From the NCBI RefSeq assembly GCF_032925565.1, contig NZ_CP136708.1, positions 2,418,001 to 2,482,000 of the forward strand: 64,000 nucleotides of DNA, in the 5' to 3' direction. This DNA comes from Alteromonas sp. CI.11.F.A3 (GTDB taxonomy: Bacteria; Pseudomonadota; Gammaproteobacteria; Enterobacterales; Alteromonadaceae). Position numbers and translations under genes: made by a program. Position 1 is the first letter of the stretch; every line of letters begins with the position of its first letter. The notes under the pieces are model-generated. The model had not been told where the DNA came from, did no database searches, and was given only the letters and a program-made list of their open reading frames with translations. Positions 51,047-60,838 of the stretch are shown here, piece after piece.

Positions 51047-51454
51047 CTAAATAAGAGCATGCTTTTTGTACTTTTTAACAAACACTTTTGCTTCTGCCAA
51101 CGTTAAAGGGTAAGAAACGCTGCAATAGCTATTTTTGATAGGCCTGATTTTTTGAAAATAGAAACCATGTTGGACGAGGTATGCCACCTTTTTCCATTGT
51201 GCGATATCCGACTTTTTTGGTGCTTTGAAATGCCGGCCCAAACTATAAGTAACACCACCACAAGAAACACACTGGCCGTGCAATGGATAATCGCATGGAG
51301 CACCAGGAAAGCTGCGTTGAAAAGAGGTTTTGCAGTCGAGGCACGCATACGCCATAGAATACTTGCCACTTGAAAAGGAAGCTTTGTCTGGTTTTATTGG
51401 CTTAGCCCTGTAACCAGAATCCCATCTAAGCGCTTTTTTAGTATTTCTATCCAT
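51047..51454 (-). CDS. Cassette: zinc-ribbon protein
   Basis: A 135-aa basic protein. Its centre has CLDCKTSF (CxxC), then C-D-Y-P-L-H-G-Q-CVSCGG, a likely zinc ribbon. The N-terminus (KKALRWDSGYRAKPIKPDK) and C-terminus (PLTLAEAKVFVKKYKKH) are Lys-rich. It is the first cassette in minus-strand order, the position usually occupied by the newest and best-expressed cassette. Unknown function. Confidence 0.72.
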   Translation of the reverse strand: MDRNTKKALRWDSGYRAKPIKPDKASFSSGKYSMAYACLDCKTSFQRSFPGAPCDYPLHGQCVSCGGVTYSLGRHFKAPKKSDIAQWKKVAYLVQHGFYFQKIRPIKNSYCSVSYPLTLAEAKVFVKKYKKHALI

Positions 51455-51505
51455 GAATATCCTGAGTCACATAACAATTTACTAGACCCCAAATCGGTCT
51501 GTCTG

Positions 51506-51631
51506 AACACACCAAACTGGTTTTTTTAATTTTATCCATATCGTCAGATTACTCTCTAACTTCTCTAATTAAAACAATAAATCAGCATGGTGTTTTTTGC
51601 TCATGAATTAAAAATACCAAACTGGTGTGTT
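51506..51631. repeat. 126-bp inverted-repeat unit of unknown nature
   Basis: AACACACCAAACTGGTTTTTTT at the left pairs imperfectly with AAAATACCAAACTGGTGTGTT at the right. The outer nine bases (AACACACCA / TGGTGTGTT) are perfect, the AAC within the arm is repeated directly instead. It could be a decayed attC-like site or a small non-autonomous element. Confidence 0.55.
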
Positions 51632-51712
51632 AGGGGCGAGTGGTGTACTTTGCTCAAATGCTGCAACGGCTAACTAATAAATTGATGGGCTATCTATAAA
51701 CAAAAAGCAAAA

Positions 51713-51733
51713 AAGGAGCCCTTAGGCTCCTTT
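51713..51733 (-). terminator. Rho-independent terminator of the helicase gene
   Basis: AAGGAGCC CTTA GGCTCCTT hairpin. On the minus strand it is followed by a T-run (plus-strand A-run at 51706-51712). Confidence 0.88.
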
Positions 51734-51781
51734 GTAATAATACAAATCTTTAACCGAAGAATTATCCGGCTCAAACTATAC

Positions 51782-53182
51782 TTAGCTATTTTTATCGCTA
51801 TTATTTAAATCTGTATCCACGCTGTCATCTGCATTAACGCCAGATTCAAATTCGGTATCGTCTTCAGGTTCAAGCTCTACTTTTCTGGGCTTGCGTTTCA
51901 CCGGTGCCATACCAATTTCAGTACCTGCCATGGTGTCTACGCGGCGTACTTTCTTCGCAACAGCAGCTTCTGCACCATCTTGCTTACTGGCTTTATTTTT
52001 CTGCGTATCTTGTTTAGGCGTAGGGGCTTTAACCCCTTTAAATTTAGCGGGTAGTGCCTCGTGAGCCTCGCACTCCAGTTCATACTGTAAATGTGCCTTA
52101 AGCACTATAAAGCTCTTCCAATCGCGAGGGCCAACAAATGAAGCGGCTTCGCCTTTTTGCCCAGCACGGCCAGTTCTACCAATACGGTGAATGTATTCAT
52201 CGGCATTTTTCGGTAAATCAAAATTAATAACCAAACCAACTTTAGATAAATCTAAGCCTCTTGATGCCACATCGGTAGTCACTAATACAGAATGCTGTCC
52301 GCGGGCGAACTCACTCATAATTGCAGCGCGTTGATTTTGTGGTAAATCACCTCGTAAGGCGATGGCCTCAAGCTTGTCTTTGTTTAACATGGTGGTTAAA
52401 CGGTCGGTATCTTCACGGGTTGCGGTAAATACAATTGCTTGATTATAAGTACGATTAGAAATTTCGTGATGAAGCAGGGCGTCTTTATGCTCGATATTAT
52501 CGGCAAAGAAACATTGTTGTTGAATATCGCCATGATGTGCCGTTGAATCACCTACCGATACGCGAACAGCAGCTTTCGTTAAACGCGCTGTCATGTAATT
52601 CAGTTCAATGCTATCTAATGTGGCAGAAAACAGCATTGTTTGGCGTTTACGGTGGTTTGCAAACTCATTAATCATGTTTAGCTGTTCTGAAAAGCCTAAA
52701 TCAAGCATGCGATCGGCTTCATCAAAAATAAGCAGCTCTAGGCCATTTAAAAATACACTTTTGTCTTTCAAATGATCGGCCACTCGGCCAGCAGTGCCCA
52801 CAATAATATGTGGGTTTCGGCGTAACGCTTTCACCTGATCATTATAGTTTTCGCCGCCCACAACCAACGTGCAAGACAGGTTCAATCCCGTACACATGGT
52901 TTTGGCTTCTATGAAAACTTGCTTCGCTAATTCGCGAGTAGGTGCAAGGATAAGCGCGCGAGGGTCTTGTCGACTTAACGCCTTTTGCGACATCATTCTA
53001 TTTATGGCCGGAATTAAAAATGCGAGTGTCTTACCCGATCCCGTTTTAGATGAGGCAATAATATCTTTACCCTGAATAGCAGGAAGCATACTTTTTTCCT
53101 GAATTTCAGTAAGCTCGGTAAAGTTTCTACTTTCGAGTTTGGTAATGATTTTGTGATGAACGGGTAAGTCAGTAACTAGCAA
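51782..53182 (-). CDS. DEAD-box RNA helicase (RhlE/SrmB type)
   Basis: A 466-aa protein starting with TTG, GAGG seven bases upstream. Helicase motifs in order: Q motif (F.ELTEIQ), motif I SKTGSGKT (45-52), PTRELA, GTAGR, DEAD (~152), SAT, then TTDVASRGLD and HRIGRTGR in the second RecA domain. The Lys-rich, low-complexity C-terminus (from ~390) probably binds RNA. The family unwinds structured RNA in ribosome assembly or decay. Motif Ib is GTAGR rather than the usual TPGR. Confidence 0.92.
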   Translation of the reverse strand: MLVTDLPVHHKIITKLESRNFTELTEIQEKSMLPAIQGKDIIASSKTGSGKTLAFLIPAINRMMSQKALSRQDPRALILAPTRELAKQVFIEAKTMCTGLNLSCTLVVGGENYNDQVKALRRNPHIIVGTAGRVADHLKDKSVFLNGLELLIFDEADRMLDLGFSEQLNMINEFANHRKRQTMLFSATLDSIELNYMTARLTKAAVRVSVGDSTAHHGDIQQQCFFADNIEHKDALLHHEISNRTYNQAIVFTATREDTDRLTTMLNKDKLEAIALRGDLPQNQRAAIMSEFARGQHSVLVTTDVASRGLDLSKVGLVINFDLPKNADEYIHRIGRTGRAGQKGEAASFVGPRDWKSFIVLKAHLQYELECEAHEALPAKFKGVKAPTPKQDTQKNKASKQDGAEAAVAKKVRRVDTMAGTEIGMAPVKRKPRKVELEPEDDTEFESGVNADDSVDTDLNNSDKNS

Positions 53183-53274
53183 GATTCGGCCTCATGAATA
53201 ATATCATCGCGTATTATCCCTTAAAGGCCGATATTATGAAAGCTTGCTATGCGTTTACCTTGTCGAAAATGCAG

Positions 53275-53931
53275 TTATACCTGCATTTCGGTCACATTTT
53301 CCGAAACAATCAATTTGCCGCCGGTTTTTGCTTGTATATCTTCAACCGTTACACCCGGAGCACGTTCTTTAAGTAAAAAGGCGCCATCAACCACTTCTAA
53401 TACAGCAAGATCGGTAATAATTCGGGTTATGCAATTTACACCCGTTAGCGGTAAGGTGCATTCATTGAGGAGTTTTGGGTTACCATGTTTATCGGTGTGG
53501 GTCATGGTCACAATAATGTTTTTAGCGCCTGCTACTAAGTCCATAGCGCCCCCCATACCTTTTACGAGCTTTCCGGGTATCATCCACGACGCAATATTAC
53601 CGTTTACGTCTACTTCAAACGCACCTAGCACGGTAAAATCAACGTGACCGCCACGGATCATGGCGAAGCTTTCCGCAGAGTTAAAAATTGAAGCTCCGGT
53701 AATGGCGGTAACGGTTTCTTTACCCGCGTTAATCATATCTGCGTCTAGCTCATCTTCCTGAGGGTAGGGGCCCATGCCCAGCAAGCCATTTTCAGATTGC
53801 AGCATTACACTAATGCCTTCAGGCACAAAACTAGCGGCTAACGTAGGAATACCTATTCCCAAATTAACATAATCGCCATCTTTGAATTCTTGAGCCACAC
53901 GCATTGCTATTTGATCTCGTGATAATGCCAT
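53275..53931 (-). CDS. scoB: 3-oxoacid CoA-transferase subunit B
   Basis: A 218-aa protein with the subunit-B motifs IGIGIPTLAA, the catalytic Glu in LQSENGLLGMGP (~residue 47) and MGGAMDLVAGAK. It pairs with the A subunit directly upstream, whose stop it overlaps (shared base 53931). The enzyme moves CoA from succinyl-CoA (or acetyl-CoA) to acetoacetate or another 3-oxoacid, feeding ketone-body or leucine degradation products into central metabolism. Confidence 0.92.
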   Translation of the reverse strand: MALSRDQIAMRVAQEFKDGDYVNLGIGIPTLAASFVPEGISVMLQSENGLLGMGPYPQEDELDADMINAGKETVTAITGASIFNSAESFAMIRGGHVDFTVLGAFEVDVNGNIASWMIPGKLVKGMGGAMDLVAGAKNIIVTMTHTDKHGNPKLLNECTLPLTGVNCITRIITDLAVLEVVDGAFLLKERAPGVTVEDIQAKTGGKLIVSENVTEMQV

Positions 53932-54662
53932 TATTGTGACTCCTTTGCTGTGGTGTTACTTGCCGTTTTTGCGACAACCTTACGCTCTATGCGTTTTTCA
54001 AATTCCCCTTTTATGACTCTATTTACATAAATGCCAGGGGTATGAATTTCGCTAGGGTTTAGCTCACCTGGTTCAACAATCTCTTCTGCTTCTACCACTG
54101 TAATGGTGCCAGCAGTGGCGGCCATAGGGTTAAAGTTTTGTGCAGTATGACGATAAACACAGTTTCCGTATCGGTCGGCCTTCCATGCTTTCACTATGGC
54201 AAAGTCGCCCTTAATAGCTTCTTCTAAGATATAAGGGCGGTCATTAAACGTTTTCACTTCCTTACCTTCGCCTACAGGCGTGCCATAGCCAGTAGCAGTA
54301 TAAAAAGCGGGAATACCTGCACCACCAGCACGCATCTTCTCGGCTAGCGTGCCTTGCGGTGTAAGTTCAACTTCAAGCTCGCCATTTAATAATTGCTTTT
54401 CAAACAGGGCGTTTTCACCTACGTAAGAAGACACCATTTTCTTAATTTGCTTGTCTTCCAGCAAGATGCCTAGTCCAAAACCATCTACACCACAATTATT
54501 AGAAACCACAGTAAGGCCTTTAGTGCCCATGGTTTTAACTTGAGCAATGAGTCCTTCTGGTATGCCGCATAGCCCAAAACCACCAGCAATAACTGTCATA
54601 CCATCGGTCAGCCCGTCCATGGCTTCTTGATAGGTAGTGACGACTTTGTCAAATCCCGACAT
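53931..54662 (-). CDS. scoA: 3-oxoacid CoA-transferase subunit A
   Basis: A 243-aa protein with the CoA-transferase A motif [16 protein letters not shown] (19-34), then [28 protein letters not shown] and the [14 protein letters not shown] block. It is the first gene of the scoAB pair, behind a ribosome-binding site (AGGGGAAGT). A large inverted repeat lies ~100 bases upstream, towards a divergent LysR gene, suggesting LysR control. Confidence 0.92.
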   Translation of the reverse strand: MSGFDKVVTTYQEAMDGLTDGMTVIAGGFGLCGIPEGLIAQVKTMGTKGLTVVSNNCGVDGFGLGILLEDKQIKKMVSSYVGENALFEKQLLNGELEVELTPQGTLAEKMRAGGAGIPAFYTATGYGTPVGEGKEVKTFNDRPYILEEAIKGDFAIVKAWKADRYGNCVYRHTAQNFNPMAATAGTITVVEAEEIVEPGELNPSEIHTPGIYVNRVIKGEFEKRIERKVVAKTASNTTAKESQ

Positions 54663-54742
54663 GGTACTTCCCCTTAAATTAGCATTGATAAAATGTGTTA
54701 AGTAAAAGTATCAACAATGTTATCAATTATGTAAAATTGAAT

Positions 54743-54785
54743 TAATCACTCAATTAATAAGTTTTATTTATTAATTGAATGATTA
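54743..54785. promoter_or_regulatory. 18-bp inverted repeat between scoA and the LysR gene
   Basis: TAATCACTCAATTAATAA (54743-54760) and TTATTAATTGAATGATTA (54768-54785) are complementary with one mismatch across a 7-base spacer. The size and the position midway between divergent genes fit a LysR-family operator. Confidence 0.7.
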
Positions 54786-54879
54786 GCGATGGTTATTAAT
54801 TTTTCGAATTAAGGGCAAGTCAACGTGTTGGCTATTTTGTCGGTTAGCATTTCAAACATAGGGTGTGGGTCTTAGTTGA

Positions 54880-55767
54880 ATGAATATTTCATATAGAAAT
54901 TTGCAGGCTTTTATTCACGTAGCGCAATCAAGCACGTTTGCTGAGGCGGCTATTAAGCTTCACCTTACCCAGCCGGCACTTTCTTCTGCAATAAAGAAAA
55001 TGGAAGAACAGCTTGGCGGGAAATTGTTTAGTCGTAGCACCAGGCATGTGGCGTTAACCAAAGAAGGTGAAGCCTTATTACCCAACGCCATTAGAATAAT
55101 GCGTGACTGGGACGACACTTTTGGTGATATACAGAACCTTTTCGCCATGGCAAAAGGGCGCCTAACCATTGCGGCTATGCCTTCCTTTGCAGAATCACAT
55201 TTACCGCATTTACTTAAACGGTATCACCAACTTGCGCCTAATATTAACCTTCGAATTTTAGATGTGGTGATGGAGAACGTAATTTATGAAGTTTCTGAGG
55301 GCAGAGCCGAGATGGGCTTCACCTTCGAACCGCAGCAAAATGAGGGGCTTATATTTACACCTCTTTTCGACGATTGTTTTGTAGTGGTGGTACACCCCCA
55401 GCATGAATTAGCAAAAGCCAAAACGGTTAGCTGGGAAGCATGTATCGAACACCCTATGGTAATGATGAATAGGGGCTCTGCAGTAAGAATGTGGACTCAA
55501 CAGAAAATAAGTACTGTGGGTGATGCGGTGATTGTTGCCGAAACGGGCCAGTTAGGTACCCTTGGTCAGCTAATTAAACAGGGATTAGGCATCGCTATTA
55601 TGCCATCGCTGTGTATTGCATCAATGGAAAGCATTGGCCTAACCGTGCTTAATATGAAAGACGATCCCTTAGTGAAAAGGGTAGGTATGGTGAAAAACGC
55701 CAAGCGCGATATGTCAGTGGCTGGGCAAGCACTTTGGACTGAAGTGTTACACCACTACCAAAGGTAG
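54880..55767 (+). CDS. LysR-family transcriptional regulator
   Basis: A 295-aa protein with the LysR winged helix-turn-helix (FIHVAQSSTFAEAAIKLHLTQPALSSAIKKMEEQLG, 12-46) and a periplasmic-binding-type effector domain (~90-290). Divergent from scoAB, it most likely regulates that pair, possibly through the palindrome at 54743-54785. The inducer is unknown; an acyl-CoA or ketone body is a reasonable guess. Confidence 0.9.
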   Translation: MNISYRNLQAFIHVAQSSTFAEAAIKLHLTQPALSSAIKKMEEQLGGKLFSRSTRHVALTKEGEALLPNAIRIMRDWDDTFGDIQNLFAMAKGRLTIAAMPSFAESHLPHLLKRYHQLAPNINLRILDVVMENVIYEVSEGRAEMGFTFEPQQNEGLIFTPLFDDCFVVVVHPQHELAKAKTVSWEACIEHPMVMMNRGSAVRMWTQQKISTVGDAVIVAETGQLGTLGQLIKQGLGIAIMPSLCIASMESIGLTVLNMKDDPLVKRVGMVKNAKRDMSVAGQALWTEVLHHYQR

Positions 55768-55794
55768 CGTATCAAATACTTGTGAACTAGCGCA

Positions 55795-56550
55795 TTACCA
55801 TTTCTTCTTAGGCGCAAACAACTCGTCTAATTCATCACGCTCTTCTTCTTGTTTCTTCGCTCTATCTTGAGCGTTAACACTCTTAAGGTTGTTCTGAATT
55901 TCAGACAGCCATTCGTGCAACGTGGCCAAGCGAGACTGTGTATACTCATCTTGCTGATTTTGATTTTCTAGCGCGGTCTTTGCTTTTTCGTAATACTGAC
56001 GAGCTGAGCCTAACATATTCGACTGCTGTGCCGCTCTGCCGCGTTTAATTAGCGTTTCAACATTAACCTTAATTTGTAAGCGTTCTAATTGCTTGTCTTC
56101 ATCATAAAACACTTTGCTTTCTACTTTGCCTTTACTGTGTTCTGAACGAAGTAGAATACGAAGCTTCTTAACAGCCTGAATGTATTGAATAATAAGTTTG
56201 TCGTTATCGGGTAAAACGAATTCGTTTGCGCTGACGGCATCAGGGCTTTTGGACGCGGATTTTTGCTCTGCATTGGCAAGTTTTTGTTTGGTTTCTGGCG
56301 TACCACCAAGCTCATTAACGGTTTTAAGCGCACCTAACACTCGGTTGTCCATGATTTGTAGCATGCGGCCCGAAATAGGCATGTTTGAGCAAGCTAGAAT
56401 AACATTCTCTGTTTCATCAACAACAGCGCGTTGTTTAGCCAGATCTGCCCGACGTTCCGAGTCAGCCTTAGCGCGATGTTGCTGCATAGCATTTATAAAG
56501 ATTGCTGCTATCAGTAATACAACAATCAGAATTATTATTATCATGTACAT
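55795..56550 (-). CDS. Single-pass membrane protein with coiled coil
   Basis: A 251-aa protein. One N-terminal helix (MIIIILIVVLLIAAIFINAM) anchors a long charged helical cytoplasmic region (QQHRAKADSERRADLAKQ..., RGRAAQQSNMLGSARQYYEKAKTAL, SQDRAKKQEEERDELDELFAPKKKW). The middle part resembles a TPR-like helix pair. No known domain. It is convergent with the LysR gene and precedes nothing on its strand that suggests a pathway. Confidence 0.7.
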   Translation of the reverse strand: MYMIIIILIVVLLIAAIFINAMQQHRAKADSERRADLAKQRAVVDETENVILACSNMPISGRMLQIMDNRVLGALKTVNELGGTPETKQKLANAEQKSASKSPDAVSANEFVLPDNDKLIIQYIQAVKKLRILLRSEHSKGKVESKVFYDEDKQLERLQIKVNVETLIKRGRAAQQSNMLGSARQYYEKAKTALENQNQQDEYTQSRLATLHEWLSEIQNNLKSVNAQDRAKKQEEERDELDELFAPKKKW

Positions 56551-56622
56551 GCGCGTATTTCCGTTTATTACTTAATTCGAATTATATGTTGGCTTTCACT
56601 GCCAAACTATTATGCGTTAATG

Positions 56623-57324
56623 TTACGGTATTTTTACCCTAAATACACTTCCGCCAAGACTACCGCCATTACTTAAAGAAATCTCTCCTTGCAGTTGGCC
56701 TTGCGAGTGAGCCGATGCAATAAGTCTAGCAAAGAAAAGCCCTAACCCGGTTCTACCTTGACTAAGCTGAAAATCGGCTAAGTCTTCGTGGCTTTTTTCA
56801 AGCATAGACGTTGGATAGCCGATGCCATCATCTTCCACACAAATATGTAAGCAATCATCTTCAACCTGCGCTGAAATACAAATTTGAGAGGTTCCATACC
56901 GAAGGGCATTCACCAGCACATCATTAATTAATAGGTAAATAAGTTCTCTATCTAAATACCAACTTAAATCTAGGTCAACATTCGCATTAACCACAATTTC
57001 TTTTTGTTCAATGTAAATATTATTAGAGCCAACTACATCGTCTATTAAGTCACTAACGAAACACTCATCTACTGTTATCGGCAGACTTTCTAATTCTGCA
57101 CGATAAAGTGATAAAATTTGTACTAGATTGGTATTGAGCCGCGATGCCTCATAATGCACATTAGCCACTTGCTCTCGTGCTTTACTGTTTTCAGGGGCTA
57201 AATCATTAGACAGATTTTCAATTGACTGGATAAGAAGAAACAGCGAATTTTTCATATCGTGCACAGCAGCTGCTAGCACCGACGAAAAGTCGATAGGAGA
57301 GGTAAGTTGCTTTTTTTCACTCAT
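56623..57324 (-). CDS. Small cytoplasmic histidine kinase
   Basis: The product is 233 aa from the ATG at 57324. The H box is AVHDMKNSLFLLIQSIENL (phosphoacceptor His22), and the ATPase domain has LINDVLVNALRYG (N box), VEDDGIGYP and QGRTGLGLFFARLIAS (G boxes). It has no membrane segment and no sensor domain, so it must receive its signal from a partner protein. It is an orphan: no regulator adjoins it. The two REC-TPR proteins in the window are possible partners by inference. Confidence 0.85.
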   Translation of the reverse strand: MSEKKQLTSPIDFSSVLAAAVHDMKNSLFLLIQSIENLSNDLAPENSKAREQVANVHYEASRLNTNLVQILSLYRAELESLPITVDECFVSDLIDDVVGSNNIYIEQKEIVVNANVDLDLSWYLDRELIYLLINDVLVNALRYGTSQICISAQVEDDCLHICVEDDGIGYPTSMLEKSHEDLADFQLSQGRTGLGLFFARLIASAHSQGQLQGEISLSNGGSLGGSVFRVKIP

Positions 57325-57491
57325 ATGAATAAAACCCGTTATTTTCCTTAAAATTGAAGGCGTTGGACCAATTAAAACATCTGTAAGGATAAAGGAAAAC
57401 AATTATTCAGTAGGTAACCCATTTTCAGTATTACTTATTTAGCGCAAAATTACCTACTATTTTCTGGGTTAATCTGTCACTTTTGTAATAG

Positions 57492-58544
<1,053 letters not shown>

Positions 58545-58617
58545 GCGAGATTAGCATTGAAGAGACAATTGGCTTAATTGAATTGGCGGTTTGCGTATGA
58601 AAATACGTAACAGCATA

Positions 58618-58668
58618 AAAAAGGCGATTTGCGGTGTTTTTACCTATAAACCCCAATCGCCTTTTTTG
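58618..58668. terminator. Bidirectional terminator between cysB and sdaA
   Basis: AAAAGGCGATT pairs with AATCGCCTTTTTT across a 25-base loop. Flanking A and T runs serve both convergent genes. Confidence 0.85.
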
Positions 58669-58708
58669 TATTTACTGGTTTGTCACGTTCAGTGATGTCA
58701 GCTAACGT

Positions 58709-60082
58709 TTAGCATTCAATAATATTAACGGCTAGGCCGCCTCGGGCTGTTTCTTTGTACTTGGTTTTCATGTCGTTACCGGTATCGCGCATAGTTTTAA
58801 TGACTTTATCTAACGACACCTTGTGCTCGCCGCTACCGCGCAATGCTAACCGTGAAGCGTTTATCGCTTTAATCGCACCCATTGCATTACGTTCAATACA
58901 AGGAACCTGTACTAAGCCGCCCACGGGGTCACACGTTAACCCTAGGTTATGCTCCATACCAATTTCAGCGGCATTTTCTACTGCCGGTACAGTACCGCCC
59001 ATAATCTCTGCCAGCGCGCCCGCAGCCATAGAGCATGCCACACCTACTTCACCCTGACAGCCCACTTCAGCTCCAGAAATTGATGCATTCTCTTTGTACA
59101 AGATACCAATGGCTCCTGCGGTAAGTAAGAAGCGGCTTGCCACTTCTTCATCCACTGGGCGAATAAATTTATCTACATAATGTAAAACCGCTGGAATAAT
59201 GCCGGCCGCGCCATTAGTAGGGGCCGTTACCACGCGGCCTCCAGCCGCATTTTCTTCATTTACCGCTAAGGCAAACAAGTTTACCCAGTCCATGGTTTGC
59301 ATGGGGTCGGTGGTATGTTCGGTTTGCAGGCGTCTATAAAGTGCAGGTGCACGGCGCACTACTTTAAGGCCACCTGGCAATATGCCTTCACTGTCGATAC
59401 CACGTTGCACACAGGCCTTCATTACTAACCATATTTCAAACAGCTTTTGTTTTACGGCGTGAGCAGGTTGAAAAGTGGTTTCGTTTTTAAGCATAAGGGC
59501 GCTAATACTCAACCCGTTATTTTTGCATTGTTCTAACAACGCAGCACCAGATTTAAAAGGAAAAGGCACAGTCGCTTGAACGGCACCTGCGTGAGCCTTA
59601 GTGGCATCAAAATCCTCTTCTTTTACGATGAAACCGCCACCAATGCTGTAGTACGTTTGCTCGCACAGCAATGTGTCGTTTTCGTAGACGTAAAAGGTAA
59701 GTGCATTGGCATGTTTGGGAAGTGTTTTACGTCGGTGAAAAACAATCGCATTTTTGTTTGGAAACAAAATGGGCTTCTCGCCATTGAGGTACAAAGACTC
59801 TTGGTTTCGTACATCTTCTAGCAGTGGCTCTATTTTATTTACGTCAATGCTTTCAGGCATTTCACCAGATAGCCCAAGGATCACGGCTTTACCTGTTCCG
59901 TGACCAATACCGGTTTGACCTAAAGAACCAAACAATTCCACTTTAACTGAGGTGATTTTTGAAAACAGCGCGGTGTCTGTTGCAAGTGTTTTAGCAAATT
60001 CAGCACCCGCCCGCATGGGGCCAACGGTGTGTGAGCTTGAAGGGCCAATACCCACGCTAAACATATCAAAAACACTAATCAT
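58709..60082 (-). CDS. sdaA: L-serine dehydratase (iron-sulfur type)
   Basis: The product is ~457 aa from the ATG at 60082, matching the E. coli start [21 protein letters not shown]. The single chain has the beta domain (to ~160) and the alpha domain with [22 protein letters not shown] and [20 protein letters not shown], which hold the Cys ligands of the [4Fe-4S] cluster. It deaminates L-serine to pyruvate and ammonia. An upstream in-frame start (60124) lacks a ribosome-binding site. Confidence 0.94.
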   Translation of the reverse strand: MISVFDMFSVGIGPSSSHTVGPMRAGAEFAKTLATDTALFSKITSVKVELFGSLGQTGIGHGTGKAVILGLSGEMPESIDVNKIEPLLEDVRNQESLYLNGEKPILFPNKNAIVFHRRKTLPKHANALTFYVYENDTLLCEQTYYSIGGGFIVKEEDFDATKAHAGAVQATVPFPFKSGAALLEQCKNNGLSISALMLKNETTFQPAHAVKQKLFEIWLVMKACVQRGIDSEGILPGGLKVVRRAPALYRRLQTEHTTDPMQTMDWVNLFALAVNEENAAGGRVVTAPTNGAAGIIPAVLHYVDKFIRPVDEEVASRFLLTAGAIGILYKENASISGAEVGCQGEVGVACSMAAGALAEIMGGTVPAVENAAEIGMEHNLGLTCDPVGGLVQVPCIERNAMGAIKAINASRLALRGSGEHKVSLDKVIKTMRDTGNDMKTKYKETARGGLAVNIIEC

Positions 60083-60253
60083 AAAATTACACCAGTCTAA
60101 ATTACTAATAAGTAGATCATGCATGTAGACGGGCTTAACTACAATACAGAAAAGCTAATCAATTGATTAGAATTGCTAATGTGGTGTAAAGAAATATTTA
60201 ACCACACCCAATTAAGAGCACGCCGAGGCAAGTGTATTTAAGCGTTGGTAAGC

Positions 60254-60838
60254 TTAAGGATGAATATGGTGAGACAGGTTACGTAATATGGCAGCCGTAG
60301 CGCCCCAAATCATATGTTCATTCCACGGAATAAAGTAGATAGGCGATGAACGCTTACCTTTGCGCGCGGTATGAATAAGGTGATTTTTGCGGTCCAGCAC
60401 ATGGGCTAATGGAACCTCGAAAGCACTTTCTACTTCGTTAGGGTCGATAACGGGCGTAAAACTGGGTTCAACAAAACCCACAACCGGCGCTATTTGATAA
60501 CCGCTTACTGTCCTGTAATTCGGCAACACCCCAATAATTTCTACGTTTTCAGAAGGCATGCCTATTTCTTCACGGGCTTCACGAAGTGCAGCGTCGAAAA
60601 CGCTGTTGTCTACTTCATCTACCGCGCCACCGGGAAAACTAATTTGGCCTGGATGATGACGTAAGTGGTGTGCACGCTCTGTGAGCAAAACTGTCAGCTC
60701 ATTACCATAGTCCATTAGCGGAATTAATACCGCAGCTGGTCTGCCTCTAGATTTAAGCGGGTAATCGGGCTCTCTGTGCGTTTGACGCAAATGATGAAAT
60801 TGGCGGAGGAAATCAGCTCTGTTCACGGCCTGCTCCAA
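60254..60838 (-). CDS. CoA pyrophosphatase, NUDIX family (NudL/YeaB-like)
   Basis: A 194-aa protein with LTERAHHLRHHPGQISFPGGAVD leading into the Nudix box GGAVDEVDNSVFDAALREAREEIG (~70-93). The LRxHxGQ.SFPGG signature before the box marks the CoA-diphosphohydrolase subgroup that cleaves CoA to 4'-phosphopantetheine and 3',5'-ADP. It begins inside the end of pabB (26-base overlap), so it is coupled to it. The same pabB-nudL order occurs in E. coli. Confidence 0.9.
   Translation of the reverse strand: MEQAVNRADFLRQFHHLRQTHREPDYPLKSRGRPAAVLIPLMDYGNELTVLLTERAHHLRHHPGQISFPGGAVDEVDNSVFDAALREAREEIGMPSENVEIIGVLPNYRTVSGYQIAPVVGFVEPSFTPVIDPNEVESAFEVPLAHVLDRKNHLIHTARKGKRSSPIYFIPWNEHMIWGATAAILRNLSHHIHP

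Larger units (their letters stand above)
37677..51475 (-). other. Integron gene-cassette array without visible integrase
   Basis: Over 13.8 kb, about 20 short genes all read on the minus strand, separated by imperfect palindromes with YYYAAC and GTTRRR ends. This is the form of integron attC recombination sites. The minus-strand cassette order runs from 51.47 kb down to 37.7 kb. Both flanks (rluF and a DEAD-box helicase) are ordinary genes, and no tyrosine recombinase with the IntI patch is seen anywhere in the window. The array is therefore a cluster of attC sites lacking an integrase, or one whose integrase lies elsewhere. The only plus-strand gene inside is the IS110-family transposase. 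Confidence 0.9.
51455..51781. other. Array edge and intergenic region
   Basis: This 327-base stretch separates the first cassette from the DEAD-box helicase gene. It contains a lone core box ACATAAC (51469-51475, GTTATGT on minus), where attI or a lost attC would end; a 126-base inverted-repeat unit (51506-51631); and the helicase terminator. No integrase fragment was recognised in any frame. Confidence 0.6.

Noticed and set aside
51782..53182. Integrase gene next to the array
   Set aside because: The gene has DEAD-box helicase motifs throughout and no tyrosine-recombinase R-H-R-Y pattern.
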